From contig JAURQB010000018.1 of NCBI GenBank assembly GCA_030836365.1, forward strand, positions 1 through 9,330: 9,330 bases of DNA. The letters are read 5' to 3'. The position numbers were made by a program, and so were the translations under genes. The notes beneath the pieces are model-generated. The model had not been told where the DNA came from, did no database searches, and was given only the letters and a program-made list of their open reading frames with translations. This DNA comes from Bdellovibrionota bacterium (GTDB lineage Bacteria; Bdellovibrionota; Bacteriovoracia; Bacteriovoracales; Bacteriovoracaceae). This document shows, in pieces, positions 1-6,134 of this stretch (positions are counted from its first letter, which is position 1; every line of letters starts with the position of its first letter).

Positions 1-1143
1 CACGGAAGAAAGTGGCGAGCTGAATGGGATGGTGTTGGAAGAAACTACACCGCTGAAGGTGATGTCGTCGCAGGCTCACAACGTGGTGGCCACATCGAAA
101 TTGTTACACCGAAATTTAATCCAACTTATGAAGATATGGTTGCTGTTTATCGAGCAATGGAGAGTGAAGGTGTTATTCCTAGTCTTCGAGCAGGTGGTGG
201 CCACATCAATATTGACCTTGCTCCATTTGAAGGAAAACCAAGAGAGCTGGCGAGATTTTTATCAATCTTTCACGAGCACCGAGGAATTCTTAGTTTCATG
301 TTTCAAAACATTAATCGTGGAGCAGCAGCTGAGGCCGTAGAAGTTTCAGAAAAACTAAGAAGAGAGTTACGTAACTTTAGTGGAACGGAAACGGAACTAA
401 AGCAACTTCTCTATAATGAAAGATATTTTAATCAACGCGTAGGTAGAAAAACGCGAAACATGCAAGTTGATATGAGTGCCTATTTTCAAGATATCATTCC
501 GGCACGCTATATTCATGAAGATTTTGATATGAAAAACCCAACGGATCCTTGGCGTGAGCAATTCAGAGTGGAGCCGCATATTAGAAAAATGGAAATGAGA
601 ATGTTTGATGCACCTTTAGATGCATTTGAATCCTCCATGCAAATAAAAGTCGTGAGAGCATTAATGAATGCTGCTCTAAATGAAACAACTTCAGTAAGAG
701 GTACGGTTCAAACGGTTGATCACTTGGCTTACGCAAATAATTATGAAATGGCCGAAGCTCATCTTGAAAAACTATGTGAGGCCTTAGGTCTAAACGCAAA
801 AGATTTTAAATTTTTCACGGCGCGGGCAGCTGTCCAAGCGAAGCAAGCTTCAAGTGGAAGGTTTTTTCGAACTTACCAAGACAAGATTGAACTTTATGGT
901 TGGAAACAATCTACTAACGGCTGGGGTGAAGCATTAAGTAATCAACGCACAAGTAGTCGCTCCATTGGCAGTGAAGGAAGGCTTTGGAAAGGACAAGAGT
1001 CAGAAATTTCTCGAGAGTTTAGAGAGGTTCGAGTAGAAGCAGCAAGGCAAGCTGATAATGCTCGAAGTAATCACACTCCTTCGAGTGACACAAGACCAGC
1101 ACTTCAAATAGGTGTTAACTGTAGACAAGTTTTTGGACTATAA
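1..1143 (+). CDS. Amidoligase-like protein (putative carboxylate-amine ligase), 5' end missing
   Basis: The reading frame is open from the first base, so the gene starts outside the window; 380 residues are visible. An ATG at 136 is internal, because conserved-looking sequence lies before it. Visible motifs, numbered from the window edge, are GGHIEIVTPKF (29-39), GGGHINIDL (65-73), and KMEMRMFDAP near 196-205. These match the pattern I know from the Amidoligase_2 family (glutamine-synthetase/GCS-like fold): a Glu strand ending in a Ser/Thr-Pro turn, a Gly-Gly-x-His-x-His/Asn-x-Asp strand, and a later Glu-x-Arg strand. Family members are predicted to form amide bonds with ATP. E33, H68, D72, E198 and R200 are the likely active-site residues (inference). 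The C-terminal 100 or so residues are polar and Arg/Ser-rich and match nothing I recognise. Substrate and location are unknown since the N-terminus is missing. It appears to lead a run with two exported proteins. Family call moderately sure. Confidence 0.62.
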   Translation, partial: HGRKWRAEWDGVGRNYTAEGDVVAGSQRGGHIEIVTPKFNPTYEDMVAVYRAMESEGVIPSLRAGGGHINIDLAPFEGKPRELARFLSIFHEHRGILSFMFQNINRGAAAEAVEVSEKLRRELRNFSGTETELKQLLYNERYFNQRVGRKTRNMQVDMSAYFQDIIPARYIHEDFDMKNPTDPWREQFRVEPHIRKMEMRMFDAPLDAFESSMQIKVVRALMNAALNETTSVRGTVQTVDHLAYANNYEMAEAHLEKLCEALGLNAKDFKFFTARAAVQAKQASSGRFFRTYQDKIELYGWKQSTNGWGEALSNQRTSSRSIGSEGRLWKGQESEISREFREVRVEAARQADNARSNHTPSSDTRPALQIGVNCRQVFGL

Positions 1144-1196
1144 GAATAGATTAGATTTTTGGATGATAAAAAAATATTTTTTAGGAGAATGAAAAA

Positions 1197-1793
1197 ATGA
1201 AAATGTTAAAGAATTTACTAATTGTTTTAAGCTTAATGCTTGTAAGCATCAATGTATTCGCATCAAAGGCGCGATCACGAATGATGGTTGATCGAATTAA
1301 AGAAGATATTCGTGCCGGAAGAAGAACCACGACTAGAGACGTTGATATTGCTCAACGAAACTTTGAACTAGAAGTCGGAAGAAAGCTTAGAGGTTCTCGT
1401 TACACTAACCTTGAGATGAACACTAATCAGGTTCGTAAATATGTTGAAAGGTATGCGAAAACGCCAGTCGAATCAGAAGCTGTTTATGACTTAATTAGAT
1501 CAATTACAGCGCGTGGTGGAGAAGTAATTCCAGCTAGTCAAAAAGCAACAGCAGAACTAATGGGTGTTGCAATGAAGTTAAATGAAAGAGGTGAATTTGT
1601 TTTATCTCCAAGAGATATTTTAGAAATTGACCGTCACTGGACAGTGGGTGAGCGACAAGTTTTAACCGATGTTATGGTTGAGGCCCAGTCAATCATCGAG
1701 CAAAATCCAGGTAAAACTGTTACTCAAGCTTTTGAGGAAGCACTTGCTAACAGAGGAATGCTTGAGCAATTTAAAAGACGGTGTGGAAAGTAA
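1197..1793 (+). CDS. Exported basic protein of unknown function, 198 aa
   Basis: The start is supported by AGGAG at 1183-1187, 9 nt before the ATG. Residues 1-22 form a classic Sec signal peptide: Lys-containing start, a Leu/Ile/Val-rich core, then Val-Phe-Ala before Ser23. The mature part is rich in Arg, Lys and Glu and looks mostly helical (for example the stretch around residues 28-70), without further membrane segments. One Cys is seen, C196, three residues from the end (RRCGK). I recognise no family. It begins 53 bp after the amidoligase-like gene and 68 bp before a larger exported protein on the same strand, so the three are probably cotranscribed. A periplasmic or surface role is inferred only from the signal peptide. 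The gene itself is well supported by its ribosome site, signal peptide and length. Confidence 0.85.
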   Translation: MKMLKNLLIVLSLMLVSINVFASKARSRMMVDRIKEDIRAGRRTTTRDVDIAQRNFELEVGRKLRGSRYTNLEMNTNQVRKYVERYAKTPVESEAVYDLIRSITARGGEVIPASQKATAELMGVAMKLNERGEFVLSPRDILEIDRHWTVGERQVLTDVMVEAQSIIEQNPGKTVTQAFEEALANRGMLEQFKRRCGK

Positions 1794-1861
1794 TTAATTA
1801 GTCAATATTAGTGCTGCTCTTGGGGGGCGGGAGTGGCACTTACTTATTTATAGGTGAAAAA

Positions 1862-4108
1862 ATGAAAAAGAAACTTAAGTCCCTTATGTTATTATCTCTT
1901 AGTGCGATTTTGGTACTAGGAAATCTAACTTTCGCTCAAAGTCCTGATGGTTTTCCGACTAATGAGCAACTTGAGCGTATGTCTCCTAGTTCACGACAAG
2001 CTCTTCTAGATTTTATATCCGAGCGAGAAGCGCAAAAGGCTTCGGAAAATCCAAAAGAATTTAACCGACAAATTGAAGATATCTCAGTGATGCGTGCCGC
2101 TGGTGCTATGACTGGAGAGATGGCCAAGTTTTATATGGCCGTCGCTTTTCTTGAGTATTCAAGATGTTTAAAGTCGGGAGACAGTGTTGCTTGTACGCAG
2201 TTTATCGATAGTATGAAAGATCCTGTTGGGCACATTGGATTTGCTATCTTTATGAAAGCTAATCATATGACAATAGATCTGGCACAGGTCATTTCTCGAG
2301 GAAAAATTAATCCGGGGATGGTGAGCTATCTTGGTCTTGCTGGCGGGATGATGGCCCAAACGGTCTTCCAGGATTTATATTATCACCCTCTCACGCAAGA
2401 GCTTTTTGCTAATGCAAAAATTAAAGATCCTGCTTTACGAGAAAAAAATAGAAAAGTTATTTTAAATAAAATGTGGAAGGCCGTCATAAGTGATAGTGGT
2501 TCATATTTAATCGAAAAAATTCCTCATGTTGCAGGTCTTCTTGGGGCAGCTTATTTATCCCATAAAACAATGGCATTGACTGGATGGACCTCTTCAAAAT
2601 TTGGAAAGGTACTAACAAGGTTTAAGCCGACAAGTGGTGCTGGTAGAATGTTAATTACATTTGGCGAGCACATGGGTGCTTCAAAATCTGTAAGCGTAAC
2701 AGCATCAAAAATTGTTTTTCGCTGGGCGGATGCTGCAATTGCAGCGAAACGATTTAAAAAGGGAGCAAGGCTTCTAAGACTAAACCCATATGTTGCGCTT
2801 GCAGGATACGCTGTTGATACAGTTGTCTTTTTAATGTGGGCACCTATTGTTGAGGATTTCCTTGTTCAAAAATGGGATCAAACGAAATCAAAAAAAGAAA
2901 TTACAAAAACAAATAAGGCGCTTAATAAGGCAATCGTTGATGGTGAAACACCTGAAGAAGTCATGAAAAAAGCCAAGGCAATGGCCTCAGCTTTTGATCA
3001 ATACCGTGAAACGATTATGCACAAAGCAAATAACACGAAAATGCGCCACTTAATGGAAATTAATAAAATTGATAAAAGTCTACATCGATTAATTATGTAC
3101 TATACGTGGTTAATTAGCGGTGCTGATTTAAATGATCCTCTTTATGTTGCAAATGAAAGTTCTTGGCATGAAGATTTTATTGTTCACCAAATTAATGAGA
3201 AATCTGATCACATCGAGCATATGTTTTGTGCGGAATCGCCGGAAGACAGTGTTCTAAGAACGATTAGTTATCATGGAATTCCGATGCCAGGCTCTCATGA
3301 TTTTACTTATCGTTTTGACGAAAACAGAAGTTACTATGAAAACACCATGGCGAATATGACATCTACACAACCGACAGGAGTTGTCTTTAAGAAACCTAGG
3401 GTTTTAGATTACCCATATACATGTGATATTGACATGAGAACGGTTGATGGAGATGTTGTTAACCTATGGACACACGATCGATATGAAGACGTTATTTGCC
3501 CTGTTTCAACTGACGGTGGAATTGATGATGTCGTTGTGAAGAAAAAGAAAATGCCAAGGCTTCATTGTCAATTGACGCTGACATGGTTTAGGTCACAAAT
3601 TTTAAGAACTCAAGAATACAGGGGAAAAAACATATCTCTGCAGCTCGCACTTGCTTTTGATCAAAATATCGCGGTAATGATGCAAAAAGCTTGGGGGCAA
3701 AGAGACTTAATGATTATGAACTTTGAAAAATCTGTTAGGTCTGAGCTAATCGAGGGGCTGACTGGGCTTGAGGTGGAAGTTGATGAAGAAAACGACGCCG
3801 CAAACATTGTCGGTACTTCTTATGACTTTGATGGTGCAAACCCACTAGGTTTTATTCCTCATTTAATGTATGAAACAAACCTTTGGGGGCAGTATCTTGA
3901 TGGGGCGTCTTCTGAATATGCTCCGATTTATAAAGAAATGATGAAGGTTAATAGGGCCAAGATAAAAACGGCGAGAGAGACGCTTGAGTTTATCAAGAAG
4001 CCTTACAAAAACAGAGTACGAGAAGTTGATACAGATATGTTTGAAGAGATTGAGCCAGGGGAGTGGCAGCTGATTATTCGAACGCTACGGGAGTATATTG
4101 TAAACTAA
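1862..4108 (+). CDS. Large exported or envelope protein of unknown function, 748 aa
   Basis: The frame extends upstream to a GTG at 1811, but I chose ATG 1862: it has AGGTG 5 nt upstream (1852-1856) and opens directly into a signal peptide (residues 1-25, Lys-rich start, Leu/Ser core, Thr-Phe-Ala before Gln26). The mature protein has moderately hydrophobic segments near residues 153-169, 222-240 and 310-330; the last (ALAGYAVDTVVFLMWAP) is the best membrane candidate. A Lys/Glu-rich helical stretch, possibly coiled coil, covers roughly 338-405. Six cysteines (C102, C111, C456, C521, C546, C569) form an even number that would suit disulfides in the periplasm (inference). The C-terminal half is aromatic- and Asp-rich. 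No catalytic motif or known domain was recognised. It is the last gene of the amidoligase run and is followed by an intrinsic terminator. Gene sure, function unknown. Confidence 0.88.
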   Translation: MKKKLKSLMLLSLSAILVLGNLTFAQSPDGFPTNEQLERMSPSSRQALLDFISEREAQKASENPKEFNRQIEDISVMRAAGAMTGEMAKFYMAVAFLEYSRCLKSGDSVACTQFIDSMKDPVGHIGFAIFMKANHMTIDLAQVISRGKINPGMVSYLGLAGGMMAQTVFQDLYYHPLTQELFANAKIKDPALREKNRKVILNKMWKAVISDSGSYLIEKIPHVAGLLGAAYLSHKTMALTGWTSSKFGKVLTRFKPTSGAGRMLITFGEHMGASKSVSVTASKIVFRWADAAIAAKRFKKGARLLRLNPYVALAGYAVDTVVFLMWAPIVEDFLVQKWDQTKSKKEITKTNKALNKAIVDGETPEEVMKKAKAMASAFDQYRETIMHKANNTKMRHLMEINKIDKSLHRLIMYYTWLISGADLNDPLYVANESSWHEDFIVHQINEKSDHIEHMFCAESPEDSVLRTISYHGIPMPGSHDFTYRFDENRSYYENTMANMTSTQPTGVVFKKPRVLDYPYTCDIDMRTVDGDVVNLWTHDRYEDVICPVSTDGGIDDVVVKKKKMPRLHCQLTLTWFRSQILRTQEYRGKNISLQLALAFDQNIAVMMQKAWGQRDLMIMNFEKSVRSELIEGLTGLEVEVDEENDAANIVGTSYDFDGANPLGFIPHLMYETNLWGQYLDGASSEYAPIYKEMMKVNRAKIKTARETLEFIKKPYKNRVREVDTDMFEEIEPGEWQLIIRTLREYIVN

Positions 4109-4134
4109 TTTTAATTAGAATTTGCAAAAACAAT

Positions 4135-4165
4135 AAAAGCCTCTTGAATAAGAGGCTTTTTTTTT
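4135..4165 (+). terminator. Intrinsic terminator after the 748-aa gene
   Basis: An 11-bp perfect stem (AAAAGCCTCTT / AAGAGGCTTTT) with a GAAT loop runs straight into further T residues, giving nine T in a row. It lies 26 bp after the stop of the large exported protein gene and closes the amidoligase run. The A run before the stem could also allow some termination on the opposite strand, but the - strand genes stop at 4442, far upstream of it. Confidence 0.93.
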
Positions 4166-4198
4166 GTTCGGACTAAATTTTTATCAAAGGGGGGACGA

Positions 4199-4438
4199 TT
4201 GATTGGTATGATTAATTTTATTCACCCCTATCCTGCAGTCAGACCCTCTAATCAATTAAGACAGGCAAACGCTTCTGGTAGTGTTCCTGCGCAAGTAAGT
4301 TATTCAATTCAAGAAATTGATCGAGAGACAACGCTTTATCGAAATCCATCGATTATGGAAAGTGATGAGTCTTATCCTTTTTCAATTAAGATGGATCATA
4401 ATGAAATTGCCAAAAGGCTTTTAGATAAAGTTGGATAG
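4199..4438 (+). CDS. Small hypothetical protein, 79 aa, probable TTG start
   Basis: A short frame lies between the terminator and a convergent gene. A G-rich ribosome-site-like tract (AAAGGGGGGA, 4186-4195) sits at normal distance from TTG 4199; the first ATG, 4208, would be 12 nt from the end of that tract, which is long. With the ATG start the protein has 76 residues. It has no signal peptide, no membrane segment and no Cys. The middle is polar (QEIDRETTLYRNP) and the end looks like an amphipathic helix (HNEIAKRLLDKVG). No family recognised. It has its own spacing from the terminator (33 bp), so it needs its own promoter or readthrough; I see no convincing promoter. The stop is only 3 bp from the stop of the facing EF-hand gene. 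Probably real because of the ribosome site and the uninterrupted fit between neighbours, but short. Confidence 0.55.
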   Translation: MIGMINFIHPYPAVRPSNQLRQANASGSVPAQVSYSIQEIDRETTLYRNPSIMESDESYPFSIKMDHNEIAKRLLDKVG

Positions 4439-4441
4439 AAG

Positions 4442-4873
4442 TTAAAATCCGTATTTTTGGACAAAACGTCTGGAGCCATCAATCGAGATTCCATTTTCAC
4501 CACTATATTGATTTAGTAAAATAGGAATACCAATTTTTCTTCCAGCAAAACCGAACTCAAATGGAGGGCGCTTAAAGCCATTGTCGAGTTCATTATAGTC
4601 GAGTACTCCATCGTGATTTTCATCAAAATGGGAAATAACTTTTCTGGCGGCATCATCACCACGAAGGTCCCCAATTAGTTTTAAAAGGTAGGGGTATAGC
4701 TCCCTCTCTTGAGAGGATAAATTTGAAGGGGCGCTCATTGGGACAGCATCAAAGTAGAGATCATCGAACTGAGATGTTCCTGAAGCATCTTGTAGATTAT
4801 AATCTACACAAACGGCAAATGTTTGAGACCCAAATAATAAAATTAAAACAATAATAGATAACTTTTTCATCAT
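4442..4873 (-). CDS. Exported single EF-hand calcium-binding protein, 143 aa
   Basis: Residues 1-20 form a signal peptide (MMKK, then Ile/Leu/Val core, Gln-Thr-Phe-Ala). A textbook EF-hand loop is at residues 84-95, DENHDGVLDYNE: Asp at loop position 1, Asn at 3, Asp at 5, Gly at 6, Leu at 8, Asp at 9 and Glu at 12. The preceding helix (AARKVISHF) fits the family. A second, degenerate loop may lie near 121-133 (NQYSGENGISID), but its hydrophobic and ligand positions are shifted by one, so I do not count it. The expected role is calcium binding in the periplasm or outside the cell; no catalytic domain is seen. C22 lies two residues after the predicted cleavage site but TFAVC is not a normal lipobox. 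Two adjacent ATGs (4873, 4870) are possible starts; the ribosome site is weak (GCGGG). It is downstream of the hydrolase gene, separated by 111 bp holding a palindrome. Confidence 0.82.
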   Translation of the reverse strand: MMKKLSIIVLILLFGSQTFAVCVDYNLQDASGTSQFDDLYFDAVPMSAPSNLSSQERELYPYLLKLIGDLRGDDAARKVISHFDENHDGVLDYNELDNGFKRPPFEFGFAGRKIGIPILLNQYSGENGISIDGSRRFVQKYGF

Positions 4874-4956
4874 GCCCGCTTTGGTACAAAATTAATGCCA
4901 CTTTAAGAGTTGCTAAGTAGCTATTTATTGGCGAAGGAATGATTAAGTAGGTTTTC

Positions 4957-4979
4957 TATTGTCTAAATTTTAGACAATA
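4957..4979. promoter_or_regulatory. 23-bp near-perfect palindrome, possible operator
   Basis: Two 11-bp arms, TATTGTCTAAA and TTTAGACAATA, are exact inverted repeats around a single central T. The element starts 6 bp past the hydrolase stop codon and lies 84 bp upstream of the EF-hand gene on the - strand. It could fold as a hairpin, but on the - strand the stem is followed by GAAAACC, not a T run, so it is not a standard terminator for the hydrolase gene. The dyad symmetry and position fit a binding site for a dimeric regulator of the EF-hand gene (inference); a weak factor-independent terminator is the other possibility. Confidence 0.45.
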
Positions 4980-4984
4980 AAAAT

Positions 4985-5662
4985 TTACTTTAAAAAATAA
5001 ACATGGAAGGGATAAGAACTTTTTGTTTTTATTAATTCTGTTTGATTGAAATGCTCTTTAAGAGTTTGCGTGTCAACAACCTCATCCTGCTCGTGAACTT
5101 GAATATGTTCATTGGGCAGAAGATCTTTATTGTTAATGAATTTATTTACTTCCTTAAATAAAAAATCATAAGCACTCACGGGAAGAGCGTCGTTTAGCCG
5201 CAAGTTTTTTGGTGAGTAACTAGGTATTTCCCAATGAGATGGAAGTAATTTTATTAACAATTTTAGGAATGAATAATATTTCGGAGGAGCTCCAGGAGAT
5301 AGGTAAATAATTTTTTTAAACTTTTTACGCTCGGATTTGTTAACGTAATTTCTTAGTAAGATTCCTCCCATGGAGTGAGCAAAAATGGTGGTTTGTTGTT
5401 TTTTTGGGTGAGTTAATTTTAATAATTGATCAAAAAATTGTTGAGTGCTTTGTTGATTAAGCTCAGGCAATTGATGAGCTTGGCGATGCCCTGGCAACAA
5501 CGGTGTTGTCAGAGAATAAGTTTTTTGAAGGTGCTCAAAATAAGGCGCGTAGGAGGCAGACTTTATATTTGCATTCAACCCATGAAGATAGACGGCATAC
5601 TCTTGGGCGTGAGTGTGTGTGGTGATTAAAAATAAAACGATAAACGGTAAAAGATAATTCAT
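4985..5662 (-). CDS. Exported alpha/beta hydrolase (esterase/lipase-like), 225 aa
   Basis: A signal peptide covers about residues 1-19 (hydrophobic core, then HTHAQ). The fold is alpha/beta hydrolase: the first strand and oxyanion loop are YAVYLHGLN (22-30, H27-G28), the nucleophile elbow is FAHSMGG (94-100, Ser97 in an Ala-x-Ser-x-Gly form), the acid is D193 or D197 in HEQDEVVD, and the base is His220 in YPFHVYF at the C-terminus. All triad members are present, so the enzyme should be active on an ester or amide substrate in the periplasm; substrate cannot be read. At 225 residues it is a compact member of the family. The gene has AGGT only 2 nt before the ATG, too close for good ribosome binding, and a TTATCA-16-TACAAT promoter candidate that places transcription start at the ATG. 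Two repeats overlap the promoter region. Confidence 0.87.
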   Translation of the reverse strand: MNYLLPFIVLFLITTHTHAQEYAVYLHGLNANIKSASYAPYFEHLQKTYSLTTPLLPGHRQAHQLPELNQQSTQQFFDQLLKLTHPKKQQTTIFAHSMGGILLRNYVNKSERKKFKKIIYLSPGAPPKYYSFLKLLIKLLPSHWEIPSYSPKNLRLNDALPVSAYDFLFKEVNKFINNKDLLPNEHIQVHEQDEVVDTQTLKEHFNQTELIKTKSSYPFHVYFLK

Positions 5663-5668
5663 TTACCT

Positions 5669-5696
5669 ATTGTAATGGGGAAGTCATATTTGATAA
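5669..5696 (-). promoter_or_regulatory. Candidate promoter of the hydrolase gene
   Basis: Read on the - strand: -35-like TTATCA (5691-5696), 16-bp spacer, -10-like TACAAT (5669-5674, five of six consensus bases). Only 6 nt separate the -10 from the ATG, so transcription would begin at or next to the start codon and give a leaderless mRNA. The -35 lies inside one of the two repeats listed next. A prediction from consensus only. Confidence 0.4.
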
Positions 5697-5738
5697 ATTT
5701 TTATCGAGGGTAAAAGTGATTTGATAAGTTTTTATTGA
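5689..5738. repeat. Two direct repeats, 31 bp apart, at the hydrolase promoter
   Basis: TTTGATAAATTTTTATCGA at 5689-5707 and TTTGATAAGTTTTTATTGA at 5720-5738 match at 17 of 19 positions. The first copy contains a perfect inverted repeat, GATAAA-TT-TTTATC. The offset of 31 bp is close to three helical turns, so a protein could bind both copies on the same face. The first overlaps the candidate -35 of the hydrolase gene; the second covers the stop codon of the 96-residue gene. A regulator site is inferred. The bases are very AT-rich, which raises the chance of accidental similarity. Confidence 0.45.
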
Positions 5739-6022
5739 AGAGAAATTTGCTCAGTAGGGCTTGATGAAGACATCATTTCATTCAGGCTTTTTTTTTCACC
5801 TTGATCCAAAAGCGTTTTAAGATCTTCTGGGATTTCTACAGCACGATATTTTTTACCATTACTTGTTCTAATCCAATAACCATCAAGTAAATGATCATTA
5901 ATCATCATTTTAATTGGCTTGATGGAAACGAGATGATCTTCATTAATCAATATCGGCGTCACATCAAAATCCATTTGTTGGTTAGAATCAGTCAGTATTT
6001 TAAAAAGCTTTAGTTTTCCCAT
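5732..6022 (-). CDS. Small hypothetical protein, 96 aa, faintly FlbD-like
   Basis: The protein has no signal peptide, no membrane segment and no Cys. Its core, residues 19-73, reads as alternating short beta strands: DFDVTPILIN, HLVSIKP, DGYWIRTSNGKKYRAVEIPEDLKTLL. The order 'residue-binding strand, NGKKY turn, short Val/Ile strand, then helix' resembles the small flagellar protein FlbD in general layout, but the identity is too low to assign it. The last 20 residues are Ser/Glu-rich and probably disordered. I see no ribosome site before the ATG, but an extended -10 sits 6 nt upstream, so the mRNA may be leaderless. It is the first of three - strand genes; the next, the hydrolase, begins 69 bp on. 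Gene likely real; function unknown. Confidence 0.65.
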   Translation of the reverse strand: MGKLKLFKILTDSNQQMDFDVTPILINEDHLVSIKPIKMMINDHLLDGYWIRTSNGKKYRAVEIPEDLKTLLDQGEKKSLNEMMSSSSPTEQISLQ

Positions 6023-6028
6023 GTAGAA

Positions 6029-6037
6029 GTTATACCA
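6029..6037 (-). promoter_or_regulatory. Extended -10 promoter of the 96-aa gene
   Basis: On the - strand the bases TGG-TATAAC fit the extended -10 pattern TGn-TATAAT with one mismatch. The -10 ends 6 nt before the ATG, so the predicted transcription start is the A of the ATG. No good -35 is present at the usual distance (TTCCTT at 18 bp), which extended -10 promoters tolerate. No Shine-Dalgarno sequence is present either, in line with leaderless translation. Confidence 0.45.
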
Positions 6038-6077
6038 AATAAATGGATGCTAAAGGAAGAGGATGTAACATTTATAT

Positions 6078-6110
6078 TAAAAAAATAAAAAAGGGGCCAA
6101 AAAGGCCCCT
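6078..6110 (-). terminator. Intrinsic terminator after the thiolase gene
   Basis: On the - strand a 7-bp GC-rich stem, AGGGGCC / GGCCCCT, with a TTTTT loop is followed by a T-rich tract (TTTTTATTTTTTT). It begins 24 bp after the thiolase stop codon. It separates the thiolase transcript from the 96-residue gene downstream, which therefore needs its own promoter. Confidence 0.92.
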
Positions 6111-6134
6111 GAACTAGCTGTGTTTAGAGTAATC

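Noticed and set aside
29..340. 103-residue frame at the left edge
   Set aside because: It overlaps the amidoligase-like frame, which carries the conserved motifs; its own translation shows none.
1168..1182. A7-TA-T6 palindrome before the 198-residue gene, as a terminator
   Set aside because: The stem would be only A-T pairs and runs straight into the ribosome site; it is too weak and would cut the unit in two.
1811..1861. GTG start that would lengthen the large exported protein by 17 residues
   Set aside because: It would put a Gly-rich stretch before the signal peptide, while ATG 1862 has a good ribosome site and opens directly into the signal peptide.
4805..4815. Lipoprotein signal (TFAVC) in the EF-hand protein
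   Set aside because: The residue before Cys is Val, not Gly/Ala/Ser, and a normal Ala-type cleavage site ends two residues earlier.
4884..4900. Sigma-54-like promoter (TGGCAT-N5-TTGTA) before the EF-hand gene
   Set aside because: The invariant GC of the -12 element is GT here, and the start point would leave no leader for the ribosome site.
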